Assembly: GCA_007922195.1 (NCBI GenBank)
Contig: ML682028.1
Span: forward strand, 18,754,366 to 18,818,365
Length of the DNA stretch: 64,000 bases
Direction of reading: 5' to 3'
Origin: Podocnemis expansa
Lineage: Eukaryota; Chordata; Testudines; Podocnemididae
Notes under the pieces: generated by a model
The model's database searches: none
Told to the model about the DNA's origin: nothing
The model's input: only the letters and a program-made list of their open reading frames with translations
Translations under genes and position numbers: made by a program
Shown here: piece by piece, positions 45,680 to 57,000 of the stretch
Position numbering within the stretch: position 1 is the first letter of the stretch
Layout of the letters: each line of letters starts with the position of its first letter

Positions 45680-47730
45680 ATGAGTGAAGTGTATTCAGCA
45701 GATCTGCAGAAGCAGTGTTGAAATTGCAGGTCACACTGGTGTTTGAGGCACACTAACAGGTCTAACTGTGGGACTCCAGGCTTTTCAGATCAAACTGATG
45801 TGAAGTGAATTAACAGACCAAGCTTACAAATCTCATTAGCAATCACAAGATGATGTCATTACAGAGCTCTGTTTCCAAAATGCATATTATTTGTTTTGTG
45901 GCATTTTGATTCAACTGCTTTTCCGTTAACATGAGCCGTGTGTCAGTTCAGTGTATTGCTGCGGCACCATGTGCTTAAGCTGGGGCCATGTATGTGTCCT
46001 CCTTCCTGGGCATAAGGTTTATTATCCAGAAACGTCATTAAGTTATTTCAAACAAAAATCTCGAAAGATAGGTCATATTCAGATGCAATCAGTGCAAGTA
46101 AATTGCAAGTTATCTGATCACTGATTTTATGCATGGTAAAAGAAAACATCCCTAAAGAGATACTGTAGCTAATGATCCTCAGCAGTTCATATTCTCTGAT
46201 CATTTTTTCTCTTTTCCGCCTATGTTCGATTTTCGTCAGCTGGCAAATACCAATGAGTACAAATTGTGAATGCCTATAACTTGTTTAAACAAATGCCTTA
46301 GAAGAATACATCTGTCTCTTTGGCAACCTTTGTTCTTCTGGTGCTGGTACAGTTGCAAAACTGTGTGCACACAGAGTTAATTTTTTACCTCTGATAGTGT
46401 GCTAGCTCTTGTGATTTTTCTAAGAGCAAGAAACAAGAACTGATGAATGAGATACCAACTAGTGCCAAATATGGTGATCCATACAGGAGATAGGAAAGTA
46501 GCAGCTTCCCCAATGGAATTTGTTTCAAATTAAAGCTAAAAGAAGGGGGAAATAAAACAGATGTCATCTGTGAACAAGTAATTTCTAGTAGCATTGCAGA
46601 TAAAAGTTAGTGTATATATCTAAAATGCAGCCAAAAAAAGTAGACCAACATTTGGCCTTTTGCATTCAAGTAAGACACCACATATTGTTATCTGAGTCGG
46701 AATAAGAGACACATTTGGAGCTATATAAATAAACAATATCATTAATATCCTGAAATTCTCACTCATTTTTTCTCTTCTATTGAAGTCTATGGGAGTTTGA
46801 ACCAAGTTAAAAATTGTGAGCTAGATCAAGCTCTCGTGCTCTGAGTGGAAAAGAGATTCTCTATAGGTGGATTTCCCCTGGCTGGGATGAAGGAAGTGGG
46901 AGGATCATCTACTACCTCCTCAATATATCGCCCCACACCAGCTCTCCCATGGCCTCCAGAGGGGTCCTTCTCTGACTGTGTGGATATGAACATGGAGAGG
47001 TAGGAGGCTGAGATGGCAACAGTAACAGGGATATTGCCATATGAGTGTCTTCATGAAAGCTTTTGTAAGAACTGGTGACAGTAAAAAATTTAAAATAATA
47101 CTTCCCAGTAACCGGACAGAAACCCTTACTGGAATTAATATATTTTCCTATTCTGTTGTACTACCACCTAGTGGCTACGTTTCATTTCAATACTAAGAGG
47201 TCCTAGAAATTTCTTATTACAGACCCAATGCATGGAGCAGGGGTCCCCAGATTTTTATTCAGTGCTCTCCCTTACCCCAGTCTGCATCCCATCCTGGTTC
47301 CCCTAGCTGGGTCTGGGAACAGGGCCACAGTCGAAGCCGGGGGCTGCAGCTGGGAGTGGAGCCCTGCTGGGGGGGGGGAGTTGGAGGGGGGCTACAGTTG
47401 GGCAAAAACAAGGCTGGGAGTGGGGCTATGGCAGCCATTGGCCAAGGGGCAAAGCAGGGGTCTTGGTACCATGGCTGAGCTGGGAACCAGGAGCTGGTGC
47501 TTGGGCAGAGCAGGGGTGGGTGACAGTCCTTATACTAGCTCTGGCCCTGCCATGCCTCTGGGAACTCCATGACTCCATGCCCCACAGGGGAGCTTGCCCC
47601 ACACTCTGGGGACTTCTGACATGGCAGTATAAAGAACCACAGAGCCACTTCCAGTCAAATGCAGCAAGCTGTTACAACTCATTTGGTAGCTTTAGAGCCA
47701 AATCCAATGGTGACATAAATCGTGGTGCCA
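45680..47730. other. Intergenic DNA, one possible MITE start at 47241
   Basis: No gene. From about 47241 (gcaggggtccccagatttt) a GC-rich stretch to 47600 may be a hAT-type element without a resolved right end. Confidence 0.4.
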
Positions 47731-47734
47731 ATAG

Positions 47735-47862
47735 ATATAGCAGTGGGATTTTCTCCCATGGAAGCTCATGCAGTAAATAAACTTGTTAGTCTTTAAAAGT
47801 GCCCCAGAACTTCTTGTTTGTTTTACCGAACTAGACTAACACAGCTATCCCTTTGGAACTTG
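47735..47862 (+). mobile_element. PLE single arm
   Basis: agtgggattttctcccatgg, gttagtctttaaaagtgccc and cacagctatccctttggaac. GAAA is changed to GGAA. Confidence 0.7.
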
Positions 47863-48840
47863 TTTTATATTAGACATGTTTATGTACTATACAGTTACTT
47901 TAGATAGAAGGTAGTCAATAAATGCAGAACATAATCTCAGCCCTATACCCTGGCACCAGGCAATGTGCATATCTGTTCTTTTTCTCTAGCCACCACTAGG
48001 TCTGTCACATCACAGTCTGCTCCAGTCACACCTCAGTAGTTGTGGTGATCCGTTTGTGGCAGCAGGTGTTGTGGCTGGGCTCTGCATGATGCCATCAGCT
48101 GTCACCCAATGATACCTGACAGCTTTTCTGCTGGGTTGTGGTCTCTAATGTGCAGAATGCACAATTATGCCTGGAGGCAGGCCTTTCCAAACAGAGGAGT
48201 GGAGCAGTGGAAAGCCATCCTCAGTGTGTTATTTTTGCCAGTTCTTGCTGGGATGCTGACTTTCAGCAATACGCTGAACATTGCTAAATGCTGCCATTTG
48301 TTTTTATTTAAAGTAGCACAAGTGCTGCAAGATCCACCAGCCTTTCCACACAGACAAAAATGTTGGAGGTCCCTTTGAACACTCTTTAGGATCTGTGGTT
48401 GACCCACGTTCCACCATCTGACATGGGTAGACTTGTTAGGATTTAGGAATGGAATTAATGTATCAATATGTGACAGGCTTGAAGCTGGAAACCCTGTAGC
48501 CCTCAAGCTGTTAACCTGCTGGCTCCCTATTATACCAGTTCAGTCAAGTGTCTCCTTGAATTAGCAAATCTGCAGAGGTTCACAAACACGAGACACAACA
48601 CTGGATTTAGCAGAATCCCTGTGATACCAGAGTAGCAGGCACTGAAAACTGGGTTCAACCGCTGTTTCCAACCCAGATGCCAGAAAAGCCCCAGTGTGAC
48701 GCAATGCCCTGAGGTGAAGTCATGGGAAAATCTTCTTACTCCACAACTCAGTGCAAGAGTATTGTACCATGCAGTGCCAGTGCGTGAAAACATCATAGTG
48801 GTGCATAATGATGTTATGTCATGACATCATGGTAACATGA

Positions 48841-49454
48841 AAAAGAAATAAGGAGTTCTGTGGCACTTAAAGACTCATCTTCAAAGCGTTTGACGAAGTT
48901 GGATTTTCTCCCATGAAAGCTCATGTGCTAAATAAATTTGTTAGTCTCTAAGGCTGTGTCCACACGCAGGCAGTTAAATTGATTTAACGTAAATCGATTT
49001 CATAAAATCACCATAAAAATAATTAAATTGATTTAAGCTAAATCAATTTAACAGGTTCACACTAGAAAGTCAAATTGAACTAGCATGTCCAGCATGGCCC
49101 CGCCCAATATATTGAAAGAGGAAGGCTCCTTGGGAAGAAGGGCAAAACTGTAAAATTGAAACAACCATTAAATTGAAATAACACATCTACATAGCGTTAT
49201 TTCGATATAATGGTTGCAATCCAAGTGTCGTTTTGACTTGAAACTTGGTTTTATTGAATCTATCTAACTTTCCTTGTTTCGAAATCACGGAGCTCATCAT
49301 TTCAAAACAAGAAAGCATTGTGTGGACCTACACTTTTAAAAATCAAAATAATCAGCGTTATTTTGATTTAAAAGCTGCATGCAGACATACCCTAAGTGCC
49401 ACAAAACTCCTTGTTTGTTTTACTGAACTAGACTAACATGGCTGCCCCTTTAGA
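48841..49454. mobile_element. PLE with 14-bp TSD, interrupted by a Harbinger MITE
   Basis: Arms aaggagttctgtggcactta and tttgacgaagttggattttc plus the tail ggctgcccctttaga. Flanked by identical tcatggtaacatga at 48827-48840 and 49455-49468. A 14-bp duplication is too long for hAT or Harbinger and fits target-primed insertion by a Penelope-like element. Confidence 0.8.
48952..49392. mobile_element. PIF/Harbinger-type MITE, TSD TAA
   Basis: Begins ggctgtgtccacacgcag and ends gcagacataccc. Flanked by TAA at 48949-48951 and 49393-49395. Its interior repeats aaattgatttaa-type words. Removing it restores the PLE arm gttagtctctaagtgccac. Confidence 0.85.
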
Positions 49455-49545
49455 TCATGGTAACATGATGTCATACAACATAATGATGTCATCATCATGT
49501 CATGTCATCAGGTCATGACACCATGATGTCATGACACCCCAGCTT

Positions 49546-50413
49546 AGAGCCTTGCACTGATACAGATATGTGGATCTGTATCCAATCTGCATCCACAAGA
49601 AATGGTCAGTGGGTATCCATGTTGTATCTGTGGATATGGATATCTGCATATTTGCAGGCCTCTAGCCCTGTGAAGATAAAAATGCATGGATCTGTGTCCG
49701 ATCCGCATCTGCAAGAAATGGCCCGTGGAGATCCGTGTTGCATCTGTGGATGTGGATATAATTAAAGCACTGCATGGATACAAATATGTGGATCTGTATC
49801 CAATCGGCATCTGCAAGAAATGGTCCATGGATATCTGTGTTGTATCTGTGGATGTGGATATAATGTGGCTGTCTGCGGATATCTGCATATTTGCAGGGCT
49901 CTAGCTCTGTGAAGATAAAAATACATGGACCTGTATGCAATCTGCATCTGCAAGAAATGGTCCGTGGATATCCATGTTATATCTGTGGATACGGATATCC
50001 GCATATTTGCAGGGCTCTAGCTCTGCGAAGATCTGATCTGCATCCGCAAGAAATGGCCCGTGGATGTCTGTGTTGTATCTGTGGATGTGGATATAATTAA
50101 AGCCTTGCATGGATACAAATATGTGGTTCTGTATCCGCAAGAAATGGCCCATGGATAGTCGTGTTGTATCCGTGGATGCGGATATAACACAGCTATCCGC
50201 GGATAGCCACATATTTGCAGGGCTCTAGCTCTGTGAAGATAAAAATACTTGGACCTGTATCCAATCTGCATCCGCAAGAAACGGTCTATGGCTATCTGTG
50301 TTGTATCTGCGGATGCGGACATAAGGCGGATATCTGTGGATCTCCGCATATTTGCAGGGTTCTAGATATAATGCGGATATCCGTGGCTATCCGCATATTT
50401 GTAGGGCTCTACC
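49546..50413. repeat. ~120-bp tandem repeat array, left of the BANP CpG island
   Basis: Units contain ctgcaagaaatggyccrtgg, gatatctgtgttgtatctgt, gtggatataa and the junction catatttgcagggctctag. Junctions are near 49652, 49892, 50010, 50216, 50352 and 50398, so some units are merged or truncated. The outer left end agagccttgca is the inverse of the junction end tgcagggctct. Confidence 0.9.
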
Positions 50414-50756
50414 CCAACTCAAAGTGATGAGTGTTCATGGCTGCATAAAATGCATCCCGCCCCCCCCCCCAGCTGGCAGGAAACGGCACTAACTACTCGC
50501 CCCAGAAGGCCCCTTTGGACTACAGCTCCCAGCAGGCGCTGGGAGAAGCTCTGGCACTACGCATCCCAGCCTGCCCCGCGGGAGAGCGGGCGGCGGGGCG
50601 GCGCGCGTTGCCTCCTGGGAGTTGTATTCCCCCTCGGCCGAGCGGCGGTTACGGGCGGTTGCGAGGCGGCTTTTCCAGGGCGCCTGCGCGGCCTCCCTGG
50701 GCGGGCGGGGGGCAGGAGCGGCGCGGCGGCGCCTGCGCAGTGCCGGCGGGGAGATC

Positions 50757-50766
50757 TCTCGCGAGG
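50757..50766 (+). promoter_or_regulatory. BANP-type TCTCGCG element
   Basis: TCTCGCGAGG matches 9 of 10 bases of the palindromic TCTCGCGAGA element, the known target of the BANP protein in CpG-island promoters. If the gene is BANP, this suggests self-regulation. Confidence 0.6.
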
Positions 50767-50824
50767 AAGGACGCCATTATCGCAGCCGCCCGACAAACAC
50801 CACGAGAATTCGGCACCACGCACG
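50767..50824 (+). other. BANP: Candidate BANP non-coding first exon
   Basis: The sequence downstream of the TCTCGCG element runs to a donor-like CACG|GTAACC at 50824/50825. The start is assumed near the element and was not determined. BANP begins with a non-coding exon in other vertebrates. Confidence 0.35.
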
Positions 50825-51267
50825 GTAACCGCGGCTCCCCGCCGCCAGCCGCCTCGCCTCGGCCTCCCCGGGGCCTCAGGGCCCGGGCCCGGCGCGGCGG
50901 CCCTGCTCCTCGCCGCCTCAGCACGGGCTGAGGGAGGGGCCGCCCCCCCGCTCGGCGGAGCCCGCTGGGGGAGGGGCTGTTCTGCCCTCCCGCCTCCCCC
51001 CCCGCGGTCCTGCTGCGCGGCGGGCTCGGCCCCCATTGGGTGCGGGGGTCACGTGGGGGAGCGGGGCCGTCGCCCTGGTAACGGGCCAGCTGGTCCCGGC
51101 GTTCGCTGCCCCTCAGCCCCTGGCTGGGGCCTGCTGGAGACCAGGGGGCTTAGGCCAGCGCTCCGGGGCACTGACCCCCTGATTTATCGCAGGAACTCTT
51201 CTGGCGGGAACCCCTCGCCTCAGGGGCTGGGAGGTGGGGAGCTTGGCCCCCTCCTGCCAGTCTCTGG

Positions 51268-51312
51268 CCAAGTGGGATTCTCTCCCAGGAGAGCTCATGC
51301 CATAAATTGGTT
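51268..51312 (+). mobile_element. PLE fragment
   Basis: agtgggattctctcccagga and gagctcatgccataaat: only the hammerhead-like centre and a few flanking bases, mutated. Confidence 0.55.
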
Positions 51313-51565
51313 CCTCCTCCTCCTTTGTTCCCAGCCTTTTCGACTGCGAGGACCCCTTTTTGACATCGAAAAGTTTCACAGATCCCCCTAAATGTTAATG
51401 GCTGTTGGGGAGTGACTGCAGGTAGCGGTGCAGCAGAAGGGAAATGGAGGGCCTCTGGGATATAGGCAGGGTGAGGCCGCTCACAGCGGGCAAATGCAAT
51501 TCATTTCAAGTTTTAGAGCCCTCGCCGATGTGAATCGCTGCCTGGCAGCGGCTGGGGTTGGATTG

Positions 51566-52200
51566 GCAGAGCCCTGCACACATACAAATACAGGGGTCTG
51601 TGTCCAAGATACATCTGCAAGGAATGGTCCGCAGATATCTGTGTTGTATCCGCGGGTGAGGATATAAGGCGGATATCCGTGTATTTGCAGGGCTCTAGGT
51701 CGTGAAGATAAAAATATGTGGACCCATATCCAGTCTGCATCTGCAGGAAGTGGTCCATAGATATCCGTGTTGTGTCCGTGGATGAGGACATAATGCGGAT
51801 ATCCACATATTTGCAGGGCTCTAGGTCGTGAAGATAAAAATATGTGGACCCGTTTCCGGTCTGCATCTATAGGAAATGATCCGCAGATATCTGTGTTGTA
51901 TCCATGGGTGTGGATATCCCCAGATATCCGCATATTTGCAGGACTCTAGGTCGTGAAGATAAAAATATGTGGACTGGTATCCACTCTGCATCCGGAGGAA
52001 ATGGTCCACAGATATTTGTGTTGTATCCGTGGGTGAGGATATAATATGGCTATCTGCATATTTGCAGGGCTCTAGGTCTGTGAAGATAAAAATAGGTGGA
52101 CCTGTACCCAGTCTGCATCCACAAGAAATGGTCCACGGATATCCATGTTGTATCTGCAGATGCAGATATAATGCAGATATTTGCATATTTGCAGGATTAA
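51566..52200. repeat. ~125-bp tandem repeat array, right of the BANP CpG island
   Basis: Five units with junctions (atttgcagggctctag) near 51688, 51810, 51933, 52060 and 52190, so the period is regular at 122-130 bases. Same unit and orientation as 49546-50413. The outer left end agagccctgcac is again inverted relative to the junctions. Confidence 0.92.
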
Positions 52201-52334
52201 GGCCCGGGCCGTCTGCCGCTGGCCAGCAGCAACTAGGGCTGGCTGTATTTGCAGACCCCTTGCAATAACTTCATGGACCGCCAGTGGTCCACGGACCCCA
52301 GGTTGGGAACAAGTGGTCCAAGTGCCATGGGGCT

Positions 52335-52440
52335 CGTTTTTTGTTTGAACGGGTCTATGTGTTGCGTGAGCTTTCGTGGGAGAGAATCCTGCGTTTTGCT
52401 GTACTAGCCTAAGATGGCTAGTCCTTGGGAACGCGCACCC
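52335..52440. mobile_element. PLE fragment
   Basis: gcgtgagctttcgtgggaga and gctgtactagcctaagatgg. The arm is joined directly to the tail, with the centre lost. Confidence 0.5.
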
Positions 52441-53855
52441 AGTGAGCTCTGGGTAGGGCTGCCTCTTTGCCTGCACACAGCTTTTCCTCCTATAATAGAA
52501 AGTAAATAAAACTCTGTGTGTTGGGGAGGATTTGTTCCCTTCCCACACCCCACCTTTGACTGGTGTAACAGGAAGGGGTTTGTGCTTGCAGATGGGTCAC
52601 GTTCTCAGGTGTCTGCATTTGGGAGTGCAGTTCCTCATGCAGTTATTTGGATGTGGGTGATAGTCTTTCTTCCCCTTTCTGTTCCAAGTCAGTCTGTCCA
52701 TCGCACTTATCTGTCAGACAGCAACGTGTAGTTTTCTTCCTCTTTGACATAATTTTAATATTAGTGTTCGTAAATATTTTTCTCCTTATATGGTGAAAAG
52801 TATAAACATATAACCAAATATAGTCAGTCAGTTCTGTTAGGGGGCTACATACTTTGCATACCTGTTTATTTTTAGTATTTCCAGGGGAAGAGTTTTGTTT
52901 TATTTTTTCCCAGTAGCTCAAATTTAAGGGACATGAGTATAAGCATTTCACATATTCTGAAAATTGTTTGCTGACTATTTTTATTGGTAGCACTTCATGT
53001 TAATGTAAGGGAAAGTGTAGAACACTTTGTACTCCAATTAGTTTACTTGGTTTAACTTTCCTTTCTATATAGTCAATTTAATTTAATGATAGTCTCTCCT
53101 CTTTTTGTAGGTCTGTCACACCACAAACAGGGAGGGAGAGAGCACTTAAAATGTGGCTGTAAAATCACCAAAATGTGCAGGGACAAAAGTGGTACCTGAA
53201 ACTATTTTTAAGTCTTAAACACTAGAACTTAAGTTGTGATCCTTTAATATTCATCAAATTGAATTTTGGCCTAATAGGTGAGTTTGCAATAAAATACTGG
53301 AAGATGTTGGCTAGAAAGACTTCATAAATTAAGGTAGTTAAAGACTGAATCCAGTTTTCATACATGTGAACATCCTGTCTGCTTGGGAAAGTGTTCTGCA
53401 CATTAGGTGATGTTGATTTTCTCCCAAAATGTAATATATGATAATTTACAGCTTTTAACATCTGTATGATCCTGTCAGGTTTAATTCATCTGGTGGCTAA
53501 AACAGGCCTAAAATTATAAGGCTGAAAAAAATAAAAAACCAGATTTTGTTAACAGTGTCTAATTCTGGTGTCTGATAAAGTTGTGCTTGATGTTCTGTAA
53601 AATATATTTTTTTAAATAGTCCAGTGTTCATGTTCCCTGGATACAAACAACAGCTTTTCAGTGGCGTACAAGATATGTTTTTGCTGTTCCATTGATTAGC
53701 CAAGGAGAGGTTAACTGTGTGAAACCTTCATATCTAAAAGAGGATTCAAAGTTCTGATAAAGATCCTGAATTTACAGGAAGTGCTATTCTGGTTCAACCA
53801 ACGTTAACTATATTTGCAAGGACTTAAGTGGGCATATGGTAGGTTCTTTTTGTCC
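52441..53855. other. Probable BANP intron 1, nothing recognised
   Basis: AT-rich single-copy DNA with no frame or splice context that I can support. Confidence 0.5.
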
Positions 53856-53867
53856 CTTATTTTTACA

Positions 53868-54044
53868 AAACAAACAAGGAGTCCTGTGGCACTTAAAGAC
53901 CGACAAATCTAATTGCATGAGCTTTCATGGCAGAAAATCCCACTTTGTCAGGCATTTTGAAGATGAGGAAACTTAGTCTTTAAGTGTCACAGGACTCCTT
54001 TGTTTGTTTTCCTTAAGTACACTAATGCAGCTGCCCCTTTGGAA
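53868..54044. mobile_element. PLE foldback with ~12-bp TSD
   Basis: Arms acaaggagtcctgtggcact and gtctttaagtgtcacaggac, tail gcagctgcccctttggaa. Flanked by cttatttttaca (53856-53867) and cttatttgtaca (54045-54056), an 11-of-12 match. Cores are mutated. Confidence 0.75.
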
Positions 54045-54056
54045 CTTATTTGTACA

Positions 54057-57000
54057 TTGATTCCTGTTCACATAGGAAAAAAACGAATTCACAGAGCATG
54101 TGTGCAGTCTTGTATTTTTATCAGAATTCCCGAACGCTAATAGTTTTTACTGAGGCACTGCTAGAGTTGAAGATTTTGTGGTTCTTGTAAGATATTTATA
54201 CCTAAGAATACTTCTTGCAATAAAATCAGCCATTTGTTTTTAAAGGGAGGACATGGGACCTTCTCTGCAGCACAGAAACATGTGCAAAAATAACACTATT
54301 CCAGAGGTCTGCAGAATATTTTAGTGTAATGAATCTAACAGGCTGGTCAATGCAGTAATTGCAGCAGTCATATATGCAAACTGACAAGCCAAACATTTTT
54401 TTCATTTAAGGTAGTTATGCTGTTCATACAAAATTTCTCATTTCCAATAAAAACTTTTTTTTAATGGACTTAATTTCTGTAGGCCTGAAACTTGGTACTT
54501 AGTTGCAATGCCTAATTACCGAAACAACTGATTTCTAACTTACATACTTTTTAAAAAAGTAAAGATTCCATATTTTCATTTTCTTAATATATGTGTGAAA
54601 TAAACAATGTATTTGAAATTAAGTGCAGGGTCTCTCTCACCAGTTTGATTTTTTTTTTTTTTTTTTTAAAGCTACGACTAAGTCCTTAATTTGCTTTGTT
54701 GATGTACTGCTGGACACATAAAAGGGGCTAATCACAACATACAGTAACTTAAAATTTCCTTCATTAAGAAAATGTGTGTTTTGACCTATAAATAAGGCCA
54801 TGTGCTAACAAATAAAATAATCTATGTGACAGAACCCTCTTAATACCAGTCTACAAAACAGCCATTAAAGGATCACTTGGAAATTTTTGTTCTTACTGTA
54901 AATTAGAACTTAATTATTTTACAAATTAAAAATTAGGACTGCATCTGTTGCATCATTGCACTTGGCTTCTAAAGATTAATGGATAACTTTAAAAAGTCCA
55001 TAAACTTTCATAGTCTTTAAGGTCTGGAGCTGTTATGTTCTTTGGGAAGATTGAAGAGGTGGTGTAAGCAAAATAGGATTGCTCTGGGAACATGAAGTGA
55101 AATTCAGAAGGTGAGGAAGTACTTCAACAATCAGTATAGTCCTTGTGATTAGACTGTTTATCAATAAATTATTTTGAATGATGTCTGTTCAGGAAAAGTG
55201 TGAATCCTATTAGTGCTGCCCCTGTATCTTGAAGCTTAATGTGATGATAACATCGATTTCCTAAAGCTTGGTGCCCTGAATAAACAATTCAGCTGTTTCC
55301 TTGTTGGAGAAATATAGTGTTAGTTTGCAGTAAGTACATGTAATAAAACTTTTTGAGAGTAAGCAAGAGCTTCAATAAACTGTAGTAACCAATTGACTTT
55401 TTTTTGGGTATAATTATTCATGTTTGCTACTAGACTTTTAATAAATAAGCTTAGTTTGAAGCTTGTATTATAATATTTACTTTTTTTAAGTGCCATTTCA
55501 GCAGACTACTTTAATACAGTATAAAGATATATAGTTATATAATAACATGCTAGAAAGAATATGAAGTCACATTGTTCTTTCTGGTGAGGAATCATGCTGG
55601 TTGAGACAAATCTCATAAGAATATAATGTATTACACAAATATTTCCCTCACCTCAGCCAGATGCAAATGTATCCAAATCTGAAATCTGCCGATCCGTAAG
55701 AAAAGTTCAGTTTATTAAAAGCTAGTTTCCTGAGTCAAATAAGCCCACTTTGAGTCCATATTTATTACTTGTATAAATAACGGTGTCTGTCCTCATTGTA
55801 ACTGGATGCTTTTTCCTTAGCATGAACCTCGTTTCTCCAGGCAGAAACATCCATGACACCGTCATAGTGGAGCTGTACTGGACAGAGAAAGGAAAAAAGC
55901 ATGCAGGCTGAAAGTTTGCCAGACTGTTTCTGACAGTGGAAAAACCTGAATTGCTAACTACAAGGCTTCCTGAATGAGGCCAGGTTCATGTGTAGGTCTT
56001 ATTCCTGGATTGTGACTAAGGTGTTCCACTGCAATTACTCTGCCCACTGCTCGCTGCAGCTGTATCGTTATAAAACAGTTAACTTTAACACAGAGGACAA
56101 ATCTAGCTGGTCTGTTGGATCAGAGGGATGCTGATCTTCAAAGTAGCTCAGTCCCACGCTATGTACGTAAGCCTTTGTGAGAGAGAATCACTACTTGTAA
56201 TTTTACCTGGAAGGTAATTGACAGTTACTGCAGCATTCATCTTGCTGCTTCTGTTTTCTGTGCAAGCTAAATTTTTTTAGTGCTCTTGGTAGTTAGTTGA
56301 GGTAGGTATTGTTGTAGTTCTCCATTCTAGAAGAAGCAAAGGCATGTACTTACTTATCCTTGCAGATGTCTGTATCCGTGAGGACAGGTTAATCTTTCGA
56401 GCAGTCATAGATTAACAAACTCTCTTTCGGCTACTGGTGCAATCTGGGAATAAGAGAAGAGAGATGAATTTAATAAAACCTCTGAAGAGACTTGGAAAGG
56501 TAGAGACTAGATCTTTTGATGGTTTGGTTTTCATTACCAACTTTAAAATTTTCACAAGTGACATTGAGTAGCAATGATAGTGTCATCAAAAATATTTGCG
56601 CATAATAATTCAAGTTTTGATATTTTATTCAGTTTTTGATCAATAACTTAAAATATTTTACCTGGCAAGGGTGTTCTTTTATTGAAAAAAATTCATGAGC
56701 AATTCTGGTCTCTCCCCCACTTCCCCAGATTTTTTTAAAATAGTAGAAGTATCTTTTTTTAAACCAGAATTTAAATAGGAACCACTGAAATATAACACCT
56801 ACTGATTTGTAATATATACTTGCTTTTCAGCAAGTTTACATAAGAATCCATTTTCCAGATACTAATAAGCAATATTCATTGATTTGTGAACCAAAATAAA
56901 ATTTCTTCCAGCAACAAGTATAATTTATTTGGTGTTAGCTTTAGATTTCTCATGCTAAGTGGTTAGAGCCTTTGACCTATATCATTCCCTCAGAAGCTTT

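Larger units (their letters stand above)
50450..51140 (+). promoter_or_regulatory. BANP: BANP CpG island promoter (by synteny)
   Basis: Very CpG-rich, starting after a C10 run. NRF1-like GCGCCTGCGCGG (50680-50691) and GCGCCTGCGCAG (50729-50740), TCTCGCGAGG (50757-50766) and a YY1-like CGCCAT just downstream suggest a housekeeping promoter. Being next to CA5A, divergent from it, and opposite SLC7A5 in orientation matches BANP in the conserved block. No BANP coding sequence is present to prove it. Confidence 0.7.

Noticed and set aside
49544..50349. Many short frames with repeated HI/YP/DT-type residues
   Set aside because: They arise from the ~120-bp tandem repeat read in all frames and do not form a repeat protein with a start, stop and consistent phase.
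50806..50820. GAATTCGGCAC resembling a cDNA-library adapter in the BANP region
   Set aside because: Only a short match inside continuous CpG-island sequence. The adapter continues differently, so contamination is not supported.
50450..51391. 313-codon frame across the BANP CpG island
   Set aside because: Arg/Ala/Gly/Pro-rich chance frame in CpG-rich DNA, with no similarity to the BANP N-terminus as I know it.
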